From 62-47 sp051954235 (GTDB lineage: Bacteria; Pseudomonadota; Alphaproteobacteria; Rhizobiales; Xanthobacteraceae): a DNA stretch of 64,000 nt. The stretch lies in the NCBI GenBank assembly GCA_051954235.1, contig JBQCHY010000069.1, positions 1 to 64,000 of the forward strand, given 5' to 3'. The notes under the pieces are model-generated. The model was not told the DNA's origin. It saw nothing but the letters and a program-made list of their open reading frames with translations, and did not search any database. Within the stretch, counting starts at the first letter, position 1; every line of letters starts with the position of its first letter. Both the position numbers and the translations under genes were made by a program. Positions 1 through 9,240 of this stretch are shown here, in pieces.

Positions 1-40
1 AATTCACCCGCAGGCACAACTCGGTCCCCTGTCCCCAAGA
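1..40 (-). other. Window edge downstream of shc; possible first codons of the next hopanoid gene
   Basis: This is the stretch just after the shc stop codon on the minus strand. A purine-rich GGGGA lies 7 bases before a GTG at 17-15 that stays open to the window edge, so a gene could begin here. In related hopanoid operons the gene after shc is usually hpnG (a nucleoside phosphorylase-like protein). Five codons are far too few to identify it, so this is inferred from context only. Confidence 0.2.
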
Positions 41-2002
41 TCACATCCCGACCCCTACAAGCCTGCTGTTCGTCGAATGAAGGTTGCGGTATCGGGCTAG
101 CGCCCAAAGGGGGAAGAACTTCCGATAACCGTGGTACCTCAAGTAGAATACACGCGGAAAACCGGTCGCTGTATAGCGGGTCTCGTCCCACTCACCCGCT
201 TCATTTTGCGCCTGTGACAAATACGCAACACCTCTATGAACCGCCGGATGATCGGCCTCACCGGCCGCCATCAGCGCCAGCAAAGCCCAGGCGGTTTGCG
301 ACGAGGTGCTCGGCGCGGCCTCATAGCCCTTGTAATCCAGCTTGTAGCTGTCGCCGTCCTCGCCCCAGCCGCCGTCGGGGTTCTGGATCTTGACCAGCCA
401 ATCGACCGCCTTGCGCATGGTCGGGGACTTGTGGTCGACGCCAGCGGCGTTGAGCGCGCACATCACCGACCAGGTGCCGTAAATGTAGTTGAGGCCCCAG
501 CGGCCGTACCAGGAGCCCTCATCGAGCTGGGTGCGAATCAGATAGTCGACCCCCCGCTTCATCGCCGGGCTCGACTCCACCGTCTCGCCGAGTTGCGCCA
601 GCATCGAGACACAACGGCCGGTGACGTCCTCGGTCGGCGGGTCGAGCATCGCGCCGTGATCGGCGAACGGGATGTTGTTGATGTAGTATTCGAGGTTGTC
701 GGCATCGAAGGCGGCGAAGCCACCGTCCTTGCTTTGCAGCCCCTCGATCCATTCCCGTGCCCGGGCGATCGCCGCGTCGTATTCCTTGCCGCCGTCGAGC
801 CTGCGGGCGCGATCCATCGCCATCACCACCACGGCGGTGTCATCGAGGTCCGGGTAATGGGCGTTGGCGTACTGGAAGGCCCAGCCGCCCGGCCGCACGT
901 CGGGACGTTTCGCTGCCCAGTCGCCCTTCACGTCGAGCACTTGCAGCGGCTTCAGCCAGTCGAGCCCCTTGCGGACGCGAGCGACCGATTCCGCGTCGCC
1001 GGCCTCGAGCAGCGCGTGACCGGTCAGCACCGTGTCCCACACCGGTGATACGCAGGGCTGGCAGTAGGCTTCGTCGTCATGGATGGCGAGCAGCTTGTCG
1101 ATGCCGCGCAAGGTGGTGGCGCGCGGCGGATGATCCTTCGGATAGCCGAGCGCGTCGTACATCAGCACGGTGTTGACCATCGGCGGGAAAATCGCACCGA
1201 TGCCGTCCTCGCCGTTCAGCCGCTCCTCGACGAAGGCTTGCGCCGCAGCAATAGCGCGGGCGCGCAGCTTCTTCGGAAACATCGGCTCGATCACACGCAA
1301 CACCGCGTCGATACTCCGGAACAGCAGGAACCACGCCATGCTCTGATGTGGCGCTTTCGGCGAGAACCCGACCTGCGACGGCGGCGCGAGGAATAACTCA
1401 TCGATGCCGACGCCGCGCGCGTTTTGCGCCTTGATCTTCAGCGCGGCAAGCACCATCAGCGGCACCATGGTGGTGCGCGCCCAATAGGAAATCTTGATCA
1501 GGTGGAAGGGCGACCAGCGCGGCAGCAGCATGATCTCGATCGGCAGCACCGGCACCGCGCGCCACGACACGACACCGAAGAACGCCAGCAGGAAACGGGT
1601 GAAGACGTTCGCCTTCTCCGCGCCGCCGTGCGCGCGAATGGCCTCGCGCGCGCGCGCCATGTGCGGCGCGTCGGGAGAATCCCCGATCATCTTCAGCGCG
1701 AAGTACGCCTTGACGCTGGCGCTGATATCGAGCGCGCCATCCTGAAACAGCGGCCAGCCGCCATGCGCACCCTGAATGCGGCGCAGGTAGTTGCCGATCT
1801 TGGCTTCGATCTCCGGCGACGCGGGTTCGCCGATCTGGTGCCGGAACAAAACATATTCGGCGGGAATGGTGGCATCGGCTTCGAGTTCGAAAACCCAGTG
1901 GCCATCGGCCTGCTGATGGCCATGCAACGCCTTCGTCGCCGCCGCGATGCTGCGGTCGAGTTCGGCCTTTTCAATAACGGATTGCGTGGTGGTGTTGAGC
2001 AT
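41..2002 (-). CDS. shc: Squalene-hopene cyclase
   Basis: Cyclises squalene to hopene and diplopterol, the committed step of hopanoid synthesis, as a monotopic inner-membrane enzyme. The protein has the class II triterpene cyclase acid motif DLDDTA (about residue 391 when counted from the upstream TTG) and several QW-type repeats (for example QSKDGGF, QLDEGSW and QNPDGGW). Its length of about 653-659 residues is normal for the family. The ATG at 2002 is taken as the start. An in-frame TTG at 2020 would add six residues, and neither has a strong ribosome binding site. It is the last complete gene of the minus-strand hpnC-hpnD-hpnE-shc operon and lies about 50 bases after hpnE. Family assignment is firm; the start is less certain. 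Confidence 0.96.
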   Translation of the reverse strand: MLNTTTQSVIEKAELDRSIAAATKALHGHQQADGHWVFELEADATIPAEYVLFRHQIGEPASPEIEAKIGNYLRRIQGAHGGWPLFQDGALDISASVKAYFALKMIGDSPDAPHMARAREAIRAHGGAEKANVFTRFLLAFFGVVSWRAVPVLPIEIMLLPRWSPFHLIKISYWARTTMVPLMVLAALKIKAQNARGVGIDELFLAPPSQVGFSPKAPHQSMAWFLLFRSIDAVLRVIEPMFPKKLRARAIAAAQAFVEERLNGEDGIGAIFPPMVNTVLMYDALGYPKDHPPRATTLRGIDKLLAIHDDEAYCQPCVSPVWDTVLTGHALLEAGDAESVARVRKGLDWLKPLQVLDVKGDWAAKRPDVRPGGWAFQYANAHYPDLDDTAVVVMAMDRARRLDGGKEYDAAIARAREWIEGLQSKDGGFAAFDADNLEYYINNIPFADHGAMLDPPTEDVTGRCVSMLAQLGETVESSPAMKRGVDYLIRTQLDEGSWYGRWGLNYIYGTWSVMCALNAAGVDHKSPTMRKAVDWLVKIQNPDGGWGEDGDSYKLDYKGYEAAPSTSSQTAWALLALMAAGEADHPAVHRGVAYLSQAQNEAGEWDETRYTATGFPRVFYLRYHGYRKFFPLWALARYRNLHSTNSRLVGVGM

Positions 2003-2051
2003 CTCGATCTCGTGGTCCAATGAGACAGCGCGGGACAGCTAAGGCGGCCCG

Positions 2052-3296
2052 TCAGTTCTTCAGGAGCAAGTCGGCTGCGCGGTTGCCCGAACGCACCGAG
2101 CCTTCGATGGTTGCCGGCAGACCGGTATCGGTCCAGTCGCCCGCCAAAACCAGGTTCGTCCATTGCGTCCGCGCGCCGGGCCGCAACGCATGTTGTTCCG
2201 GCGTGGCCTCGAAAGTGGCGCGGCGTTCGCGCACGATTTGCCACGGCGGCAGCGGCGCGGCAATCCCGGTGGCCTTGCAGACGTCGTCCCAGATCGCCTG
2301 CGCCAGGTCCTCGCGCGGCCGGTCGACCAGATGATCACCGCCGCTGATGGTGACCGACAGCCGCTCGGAGAACGCGAACAGCCAGTCGATCAGACCGTTG
2401 ACGATGCCCATGATCGGCGGCGTTCCCGCTGGCGGCGCGAAGCGGAAATGCGCGTTGACGATGGCGCAGAATTTGTTCGGCGCGGTCAACCCCGGCAGCA
2501 GCGCCACCGCTGGCCGCGGCGGCACCGCCATCACTACCGCATCCTGCGGACCGAGATCGATCGTTTGATCGCCGAGCGAGAGCGCGCTGACGCGATTGCC
2601 GTCGAAGCTGAAGCCGCGCGCCTCATGGCCGATATCGACGCTGCCGCCGCGCTCGCGGATAAAGCGGATCGCGGGATCGATCAGCACCGAACTCAAGCCA
2701 TCGCTGGCGATCAGCGGACGACACGCCTGCCCGCCCACCAGAAGCGTTTCGCGAATGATCGCACCGGCAAGGCCGGCGGAGCCGTTCGGCGGATCGATGT
2801 TGAGCGCCGCCAGCAGCAGCGGCTGCACCAGCCGCCAGTACAGTGCCCCGTCGCATTTAATTGCATCGCCGATGCGCTTGTCGGTCCCCGCCCACACCAG
2901 CGGAGCGAGACCGAAATAATCGGCGGCGGAAGTGCCGGGCACGCGCCGCTTGGCATCGAACACCCAGAACGGCACACGGCCGTCATTCATGCGCAGCACC
3001 CAGCGTTCATTGGTGCCGAAATCGACGAAGTCGAAGCGCGCTTCATCCGGACCTTTCAGCCCTTCGAGATTGCCGATCTGCCGCGCGTAAGCGAGCGCGT
3101 GATGATTGCCCGACAGCAGCAGGTGATTGCCGTTGTCGATCATCAGGTCGGTCGCGCCATCATAGTAAGTGCGGCAGCGGCCGCCGACCTGTTGCGTCGC
3201 TTCGTGCACGCGCACGGTGCGGCCGGCGGCGGCGAGCCGCACACCTGCCGAAAGGCCGGAAATCCCGGCGCCGATAATGTGAACGGTGGGTGACAT
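2052..3296 (-). CDS. hpnE: Hydroxysqualene dehydroxylase HpnE
   Basis: FAD-dependent amine-oxidase-fold enzyme of 414 residues that reduces hydroxysqualene to squalene, the last step of the HpnCDE route. The N-terminus shows the dinucleotide-binding motif GAGISG (residues 9-14) followed by the acidic residue E32 and GGRC near residue 38. The C-terminus has the FAD-contacting pattern AGDWTDTGLPATIEGS. The ATG overlaps the stop codon of hpnD (TGATG), which suggests translational coupling. Phytoene desaturase-like enzymes share this fold, but the position between hpnD and shc settles the role. Confidence 0.95.
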   Translation of the reverse strand: MSPTVHIIGAGISGLSAGVRLAAAGRTVRVHEATQQVGGRCRTYYDGATDLMIDNGNHLLLSGNHHALAYARQIGNLEGLKGPDEARFDFVDFGTNERWVLRMNDGRVPFWVFDAKRRVPGTSAADYFGLAPLVWAGTDKRIGDAIKCDGALYWRLVQPLLLAALNIDPPNGSAGLAGAIIRETLLVGGQACRPLIASDGLSSVLIDPAIRFIRERGGSVDIGHEARGFSFDGNRVSALSLGDQTIDLGPQDAVVMAVPPRPAVALLPGLTAPNKFCAIVNAHFRFAPPAGTPPIMGIVNGLIDWLFAFSERLSVTISGGDHLVDRPREDLAQAIWDDVCKATGIAAPLPPWQIVRERRATFEATPEQHALRPGARTQWTNLVLAGDWTDTGLPATIEGSVRSGNRAADLLLKN

Positions 3297-4132
3297 CAGA
3301 TGACCGCGTATCGCAGGAGGATCGCCATCTTCGCCACCTTGCTGAGACGCACCGGCGCGCGCGGCGGCGCGAAACCGCGCGCCACCAGACGATCGAGAAT
3401 GACTTGATAGTATTTCGACATGATGCGCGGGGCGCGCACGATCTTGCGCGGATGCCGCGCCATGATCTCGTCGGACTTGATGAAATGATCGCGCGCCTGT
3501 GCCATCAGCGGTGCACAGACTTTCTGCATCGCCGGCTCGCGCATCACCACATCCGGATCGTCGCTGGTAATGCCCGCCGCCAGCAATGCCTCGCGCGGCA
3601 GATACAGGCGGCCGATGCCGGCGTCTTCATCGATGTCGCGCAAAATGTTGGTGAGTTGCAGCGCGCGGCCGAGATGATAGGCAAGCCCCTCGCCGTCCTG
3701 CTCAGGCAGGCCGAATACCCGCACCGACAGCCGCCCCACGGCGCTGGCAACGCGATCGCAATAGAGATCGAGCGTGGCTGAATCCGGCGCGCGGATATTG
3801 CCGATGACGTCCATCTCCATGCCGTCGATGATGGCAATAAAATCCTCGCGGCGCAGGCCGAAGGTCCGCACCGACGGCAGATAGCTTTTCAGCTTCTCCG
3901 GCGGGTGGCCGGCGCACAGCGCGTCGATGTCCTTGCGCCATTGCGCCAGCGCTTCACGGCGTCCCTCGCGCGGACCATCGGCATCGGCGATGTCGTCGAC
4001 CTCACGGCAGAACGTGTAGATCTGGAACATCGCCTCACGTTGCGCGCGCGGCAGGATGCGCATCGCCGCGTAGAACGAACTGCCGGACGCTGATGCGCCG
4101 GAACTTGCGTCGGCCGCCGCCTCGATGCTCAT
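3296..4132 (-). CDS. hpnD: Presqualene diphosphate synthase HpnD
   Basis: Squalene/phytoene synthase-family protein of 278 residues that condenses two farnesyl diphosphates to presqualene diphosphate. Both magnesium-binding motifs are intact: the first reads CREVDDIAD (residues 42-50) and the second has N162, D166 and D170 in TNILRDIDED. The start codon overlaps the hpnC stop (ATGA), and the hpnE start overlaps its own stop, so hpnC, hpnD and hpnE look translated as one unit. HpnD and HpnC are paralogues; this one keeps the more canonical second motif, as expected for HpnD. Confidence 0.95.
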   Translation of the reverse strand: MSIEAAADASSGASASGSSFYAAMRILPRAQREAMFQIYTFCREVDDIADADGPREGRREALAQWRKDIDALCAGHPPEKLKSYLPSVRTFGLRREDFIAIIDGMEMDVIGNIRAPDSATLDLYCDRVASAVGRLSVRVFGLPEQDGEGLAYHLGRALQLTNILRDIDEDAGIGRLYLPREALLAAGITSDDPDVVMREPAMQKVCAPLMAQARDHFIKSDEIMARHPRKIVRAPRIMSKYYQVILDRLVARGFAPPRAPVRLSKVAKMAILLRYAVI

Positions 4133-5004
4133 GCGCCGGCCGCTCGCTTGGCGGCGGGCCGCCGCACCACGCGCCGCGCCAGCTCCATCGCCATGCCGCT
4201 GATGCTGTAGCCGAGGAACTGATGCGGGCGCAAATGAACGCGCTCGCTGAGCGGATCGCGCACCTTCAACAGTTGCACGATCTTGTCGGCATAAGTCTGG
4301 ATAACGGCGATCTCCAGCCCGAGCCGCGTATCGATCACGCCGGTATTCAGCGACTTGCCTTCGTCGAGCAACGCTTCGTTACGGCGCGCAAGAGCATGCA
4401 GGCATTGCAGAAGCTGCGGCGACGATTTGTCCTGCCCCAGCATCTCGACACTGGCGCCCGCCGCAGCGAGCGCATCGCGCGGCAGATAGACGCGGTTGAT
4501 GTTGCGGTAATCCTTGCCGCAGTCCTGCAAGTGATTGTTGATCTGCAATCCGGCACAGACGGCATCCGACGCCGGCCACGTCGATGTGCTCTCGCCGTGG
4601 ACGTCGAGCATGAAGCGACCGACCGGCATCGCCGAATAGCGGCAGTAGTGGATGACCTCGTCCCAGTTCTCGTAGCGCAGCTTGGTCACGTCCATGCGGA
4701 ACGCGATCAGCAGGTCGAGTGCGTGACGCGGCGGCATCCCACGTTCGGCGAAGGCTTCGCGCAGGCGCACGGCTTCCGGCTGGCTGTCGCCGCGCCCGAG
4801 CAGTTCCGCTTCGAGCAGATCGAGATTGGCGAGTTTCTCTTCCGCGCTCAGCGTCGCATGATCGGCGATGTCGTCGGCGGTGCGGACGAAGTTATAGAAG
4901 GCGAGAATCAGCGCCCGATGGCGCGGATGGATGATCCATGACGCAACCGGGAAATTCTCGTCGCGATGGGTCTTGCCCGATCGCAGCTCGCTCGCAGTCG
5001 TCAT
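4129..5004 (-). CDS. hpnC: Hydroxysqualene synthase HpnC
   Basis: First gene of the hopanoid operon, 291 residues, squalene synthase family. In the HpnCDE pathway HpnC converts presqualene diphosphate to hydroxysqualene. It carries the first aspartate motif ADDIAD (D44, D45, D48) and a divergent second motif with D161 and D165 (LQDCGKD). The start is the ATG at 5004. The 254 bases upstream, to the convergent small gene at 5259, should hold the operon promoter; I see an inverted repeat (GCGCGCC at 5045-5051 and GGCGCGC at 5059-5065) but no convincing promoter hexamers. Confidence 0.94.
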   Translation of the reverse strand: MTTASELRSGKTHRDENFPVASWIIHPRHRALILAFYNFVRTADDIADHATLSAEEKLANLDLLEAELLGRGDSQPEAVRLREAFAERGMPPRHALDLLIAFRMDVTKLRYENWDEVIHYCRYSAMPVGRFMLDVHGESTSTWPASDAVCAGLQINNHLQDCGKDYRNINRVYLPRDALAAAGASVEMLGQDKSSPQLLQCLHALARRNEALLDEGKSLNTGVIDTRLGLEIAVIQTYADKIVQLLKVRDPLSERVHLRPHQFLGYSISGMAMELARRVVRRPAAKRAAGA

Positions 5005-5258
5005 CGGAAACGGCTACATTCATTTCAATGGGTGGATAGCGCTAGCGCGCCGTTCCTTGGCGCGCATCCGCGGTTCCGCCCTCATATATGGGAAGTTCGC
5101 CCACAAAACCAATGCATTCTGTCGCAGGCGGCGCGCCACACGGCGCCGCTGGCCTCTGCCGAAGCCGATCCGGGAACCCACTTTTCGGGAATTTCCCGCC
5201 CGCGGACAGGGATCGACCTGCCCGCGCGCTTCAAGAATGCGAAACAGTCAGCCGACGA

Positions 5259-5504
5259 TCACTGACCGTGATTGACGAGGACCTGATTGCAAGCCTTGGT
5301 CAGCTTCGCCCGGTGTTCCTTGAGGCAGCCAAGGATCACCAGATCGCCCTGATCCATCAGTTGGCGGCAATGCCGCGTCACATCCCGGGTGCAGGCTTTC
5401 TGCTCGGCTTCGGTCCCGCTACGTTGGCTTGCGTTCTGGTTCTGGGCGATTGCGGCGGTCGAAAGCGGCGCCAACAGTGCGAGCAATAGGAGAATTCTGG
5501 GCAT
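5259..5504 (-). CDS. Small secreted cysteine-rich repeat protein
   Basis: An 81-residue protein with a clear signal peptide (about residues 1-20, hydrophobic LLLLALLAPL then AIAQ). The mature part has one repeat with the spacing C-x7-C, then G, then CL and a final C, with an Asp after the first Cys. This matches the cysteine-rich GLG1/FGF-receptor-type repeat found in short periplasmic proteins of Rhizobiales. The four cysteines probably form two disulphides. Function is unknown. It is monocistronic and lies upstream of the hopanoid operon on the same strand; a link to hopanoids is not shown. Confidence 0.75.
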   Translation of the reverse strand: MPRILLLLALLAPLSTAAIAQNQNASQRSGTEAEQKACTRDVTRHCRQLMDQGDLVILGCLKEHRAKLTKACNQVLVNHGQ

Positions 5505-6085
5505 CGTGGTCCTTTGTTTCTGACAAAAATAACAGCGCGACCGATCGTCGATTCACGGTCGTTTATAGTTGGAGACGGCAATGCCGACGGCAAGTCACGA
5601 ACGTCTGTCAGCCGATTGAATACTGACAGGGCAGAGACGCCGTCAACAACCCTACTTCATCGATGCTCCTCACGGACGCGCGCGAGACTCAGGCGTCCAC
5701 CGACACGGAGTGACGACGCTTCCGCCAAAGCGCCTGCAAATACGGCTAAAATTACGGCAAACCGACATCGTGCGCGCGACGTTTTGCGCCATGCATGACA
5801 AATCCATCATAACATCATGATATTGCATGGCTATTTTGATAACAGCGATATTCACATCTGTCATGCCGTCACCGCTCGAACCGATCCGCCGCAACATGCG
5901 ACTGAATCAGATTCGGCGCATGACCGCATACGCCAGCGCGTTCCCGCCGCCGTTCAATATCGTGGCGTCATTGTGTGCATGGTATTGAACCTGCGCACGG
6001 TTTAGAGACACTATGAAGCTGAACTACCGCATGCAACGCGGCGATACTATCTTCCCGACAGGCAAATCAATTTAGGGCGCAGGCT
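5505..6085. other. 581-base intergenic region, AT-richer than its surroundings
   Basis: No conserved gene is visible here. The part from about 5790 to 5860 is unusually AT-rich for this genome and contains clustered ATCAT/CATGAT words, a plausible promoter or nucleoid-protein region for the two flanking secreted-protein genes, which point away from each other. No tRNA or known small RNA is recognisable. A 20-codon open frame occupies the last part (6013-6075). Confidence 0.5.
6013..6075 (+). CDS. Possible 20-codon upstream peptide
   Basis: ATG at 6013 opens a 20-codon frame ending at TAG 6073-6075, only ten bases before the start of the next secreted-protein gene. A weak AGAGA precedes it. 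It could be a translated leader coupled to the downstream gene, or chance. Nothing else supports it. Confidence 0.2.
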   Translation: MKLNYRMQRGDTIFPTGKSI

Positions 6086-6583
6086 ATGAAGTCGTTCGAT
6101 TTTGGCATTTCGCAGATCATCAAGACAGCCGGCGTGGCTGGCGTGCTTCTGTTCTCGGTATCGGCGAGCCAGGCTCAATCCGGTCCGTTCGCGAGTTTCA
6201 GCGGCGCATGGTCGGGCACCGGATCGGTTTCGATGTCGGACGGCTCGACCGAGCGGATTCGCTGCAAAGCCAACTACAGGGTCAACGGCGACGGTCAGGG
6301 CCTGAAGCAGACGCTCCGCTGCGCCAGCGACAGCTATCGCTTCGATCTCGACAGCGACGTCGTCGCACAAGGCGGCACGGTGACCGGAAACTGGAGCGAG
6401 CAGAGCCGCAACATCAACGGCAATCTCCAGGGCCGCGCCAGCAACGGCCGGATCGAGGTGTTCGTCGAGGCGGCGGGCTTCGCCGCCAACCTGACGGTCA
6501 CAACCCACGGCAACAAGCAGTCGGTGTCGATCAATTCGAAGGGCGAAATTCGCGGCGTCAACATCACGCTCGTCAAGAGCTGA
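6086..6583 (+). CDS. Hypothetical secreted protein
   Basis: A 165-residue protein with an N-terminal signal sequence (hydrophobic VAGVLLFSVSA, likely cleavage after SQAQ near residue 31). The mature part is rich in Gly, Ser, Asn and Thr with alternating hydrophobic residues, suggesting a small beta-barrel or beta-sandwich. Two cysteines (in IRCKAN and LRCASD) could pair. The fold looks like a lipocalin-sized periplasmic domain, but I do not recognise a named family and assign no function. It is a single gene followed by a strong bidirectional terminator. Confidence 0.75.
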   Translation: MKSFDFGISQIIKTAGVAGVLLFSVSASQAQSGPFASFSGAWSGTGSVSMSDGSTERIRCKANYRVNGDGQGLKQTLRCASDSYRFDLDSDVVAQGGTVTGNWSEQSRNINGNLQGRASNGRIEVFVEAAGFAANLTVTTHGNKQSVSINSKGEIRGVNITLVKS

Positions 6584-6608
6584 TCCTTCGCACCCAGCTA
6601 ACCGATAG

Positions 6609-6636
6609 AAAGCCCGCGGATCGCACCGCGGGCTTT
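6609..6636. terminator. Bidirectional terminator between convergent genes
   Basis: Perfect 11-base-pair stem (AAAGCCCGCGG, loop ATCGCA, CCGCGGGCTTT) with A/T tracts on both outer sides. It sits between the plus-strand secreted-protein gene (stop at 6583) and the minus-strand hpnN (stop at 6647), so it can end transcription from both. Confidence 0.85.
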
Positions 6637-6646
6637 TCATGTCGAT

Positions 6647-9016
6647 CTACTCCGCCGGTTTGGGCTGTCTTTGCACGCCGCGCAGCCGCTGCGACAGGCT
6701 GATGAGCCACATCGCGGTCGGCCGCAGGATGAACAGGTCGGCGATCAGCGCCGCCACCATCGCGAAGGCGCTGAGCCAGCCGAACAGCCGCAGCGACGGC
6801 AGGTCCGAGAACACCGTCACCACCAGGCCGCAGGCGAGCACCACCGTGGTCAGGATCAGCGCCGGCCCGACCAGCACGGTGGCACTCTCCACCGCGATCG
6901 CCGGGTCCTCGCCGGGCTTCTGCTCCAGCCGCAGTCGATTAAGGAAGTGAATCGTCGCGCTGAGCCCTAGCCCGAACGAGACGGTCAGCGCCACCACGCT
7001 GGCGAACTGCAACCCCTCCCCGAGCAGCCACAGTACGGTGCCGGACAGCACCACCGGGAAGATGCCGGGCAGGATACATGCGAGGCCCACCACCACCGAG
7101 CGGAACGCCAGCCCGATGAAGGCGGCGACAAAACCGAACTCGATGGTCAGGCCGTGGTTGAGTTTCTCGATCATGCCGGCGCTGTTCCGCGCCGCGATCG
7201 CCGAAAGGCCGGTGACCGCTATCTCGTAACCGGGGTGCTCTTTCCGCACCTCATTCAGGCTGCTGTCGAGCTTTTTCACGATCGGAAGAATCTGGCTGGA
7301 GTCGCTGTCGGGCACGCGCCCGGACACCACCACCGCATCCTGATTTTCCGAGATGAAGCGCCGCACCAGATGCTTCGGCAACAGGTCGACGTATTCCTTC
7401 AGCGTCGCAACGTCGGAGGAGCCAACCTTCTCCGCTAGCCAGCGCCGCAGCGTTTCCAGCGACCAGACGTTGCCGACGCCGGCCTGCGTCTCGACCTGCT
7501 TGTGAACCTCGGCGATGGTGTCGAGGGTCTGCTGCGAATACAGCGATTGCCCCTTCGGGAATTCGATCAGCACGTCGATCGGATTGGCGCCGGTGAGCTT
7601 GGCATCGAGACGGCCGCTCGCCGCCACCGCCTGCTGCTTGTCGGGCACCTGATCGGCCAAGCGATAACGCGGCTCAAGACTGGCATAGATCGAACCGAGG
7701 CCCACCACGACGAGCAGCGCGATCAGGCTGAACAGCCCCGGCCGGCTGACCATGCGCACTGCGATCCACATGCAGAACGCGCGCAGCGCGTTGACGCCGG
7801 CGTCCGCCGTCTTGAACTTGCTGGCAAACACCTTCTCGTTGCGCACGAGCAGCACGCCGAACACCGGCACCAGCAGCAGCACCGCGAGCAGCGCGATCAC
7901 GGTCGCCGCGAAGCCAGCTTCGCCGAACGCACGGATCAAATCCGAGTTGGAGAATTGCAGCGCCAGGAATGAAATGCCCGCCGTGGCGTGGGTCAGCACG
8001 CAGGCCGGGCCGACCACCAGCACCGCGTTACGGAACGCCGAATAGCGATCCTCCCCCGCGATCAGGCGATCGCGCGCCGCGAAGGTGAGCTGCATCGAGT
8101 CCGAGAAGCTGATGACCATGATCAGCGGCGTTATCACGTTCAGGAACATGTTGAGGCTGAAGCCCGCCCAGCCCAGCGCGCCGAGCGCGAGCAGGATGGC
8201 GAGCAGCGGCGGAAACGCCGCGACGATCATGAACGAGATCTTGCGGAAGAACACGATGGCGATCAGGCACCCCGCCAGAATGCCGGCGATATTGTACATC
8301 AACCCGTCGCGCTCGACCGCGTTGCGGATTTCGAGCTGCATCACCGGCACGCCCGACAATTCCTTGGTGAGGCCGGTGCCTGCCAGATCGTCGTTCATCA
8401 CTTTGCGGATTTCGCCGACAACCTTACCGAGGCTGTTGTTACGCACCACCTCCGGATCAAGCGCCAGCACGATCAAGGCCAGCGTGCCGTCTTCCGACAA
8501 CAGCTTGCCGCGAATGATTTCGTTGGACTTCACCGTCTCGATAAATTTGTCGTAGGCCGCGCCTTCCGGCAGTTCGTTCGGAAACAGCGCCGCCGGCAGC
8601 TTGCCGGCTTCAGGCGCCTGCCGCGCCGAGAACAGCGAGATCAGGCCGCGCGTGCCGTCGATCAGTTGCAGATCGGTGACCATGTCGCGCAACTTCTCAA
8701 GGTTCTCACGCTTGAGCAGCGTCTTGCCCTCGACCACCACCAGCACGTCGAACTCGGTCGACGGGAAACGCTTGGTGACTTCTTCGTATTGCTTGTATTC
8801 GACCGAGTCGGAGCGGAACAACTGGCTGAGCGAATCGTCGATCTTGATTCGCTGGATGCCGAACGCCGCGCCGACACACAACGCCGCGAGAATGATGCAG
8901 GCCAGCACCGGCGCGCGAATGCCGATCAGCCCGATGCGCTCCAGCCCGAAGGCAATGCTTGGCAGCTTCCTGCCCGGCTTATGGGCATCGAGATCGCTTC
9001 CATTCACATCGTGCAT
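6647..9016 (-). CDS. hpnN: Hopanoid transporter HpnN (RND superfamily)
   Basis: Inner-membrane RND/MMPL transporter of 789 residues. In Rhodopseudomonas and Burkholderia HpnN moves hopanoids from the inner to the outer membrane. The protein has an N-terminal membrane helix (about residues 30-52), a large periplasmic domain, five more helices, and then the same layout repeated, giving the usual twelve helices in two halves. A polar residue patch (SFSDSMQL) falls in the first helical bundle. It is transcribed separately from hpnCDE-shc, between the secreted-protein gene and hpnP. Many RND proteins look alike, but the hopanoid neighbourhood on both sides makes HpnN the best call. Confidence 0.93.
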   Translation of the reverse strand: MHDVNGSDLDAHKPGRKLPSIAFGLERIGLIGIRAPVLACIILAALCVGAAFGIQRIKIDDSLSQLFRSDSVEYKQYEEVTKRFPSTEFDVLVVVEGKTLLKRENLEKLRDMVTDLQLIDGTRGLISLFSARQAPEAGKLPAALFPNELPEGAAYDKFIETVKSNEIIRGKLLSEDGTLALIVLALDPEVVRNNSLGKVVGEIRKVMNDDLAGTGLTKELSGVPVMQLEIRNAVERDGLMYNIAGILAGCLIAIVFFRKISFMIVAAFPPLLAILLALGALGWAGFSLNMFLNVITPLIMVISFSDSMQLTFAARDRLIAGEDRYSAFRNAVLVVGPACVLTHATAGISFLALQFSNSDLIRAFGEAGFAATVIALLAVLLLVPVFGVLLVRNEKVFASKFKTADAGVNALRAFCMWIAVRMVSRPGLFSLIALLVVVGLGSIYASLEPRYRLADQVPDKQQAVAASGRLDAKLTGANPIDVLIEFPKGQSLYSQQTLDTIAEVHKQVETQAGVGNVWSLETLRRWLAEKVGSSDVATLKEYVDLLPKHLVRRFISENQDAVVVSGRVPDSDSSQILPIVKKLDSSLNEVRKEHPGYEIAVTGLSAIAARNSAGMIEKLNHGLTIEFGFVAAFIGLAFRSVVVGLACILPGIFPVVLSGTVLWLLGEGLQFASVVALTVSFGLGLSATIHFLNRLRLEQKPGEDPAIAVESATVLVGPALILTTVVLACGLVVTVFSDLPSLRLFGWLSAFAMVAALIADLFILRPTAMWLISLSQRLRGVQRQPKPAE

Positions 9017-9240
9017 GCGGTGTCCGTTCTCGGCTGGCGATCCGGCGCCCGGCTCCGTGGCCTATGGCAGCCGGAGCCTTTGAAAACATGAAACAAAATC
9101 ACGGCGCCGAGGTTTAGCAGGTCTGTGCGATCCCGCAAGCACAGCATGCCTGCGATTCGCCCCGGTTTGCCTGCGAGAGCGTACCCTTTCACGGAACTGT
9201 CATCAAAGCGCATCGAGCGAACTTGCGGGGCGCAAGCCCG

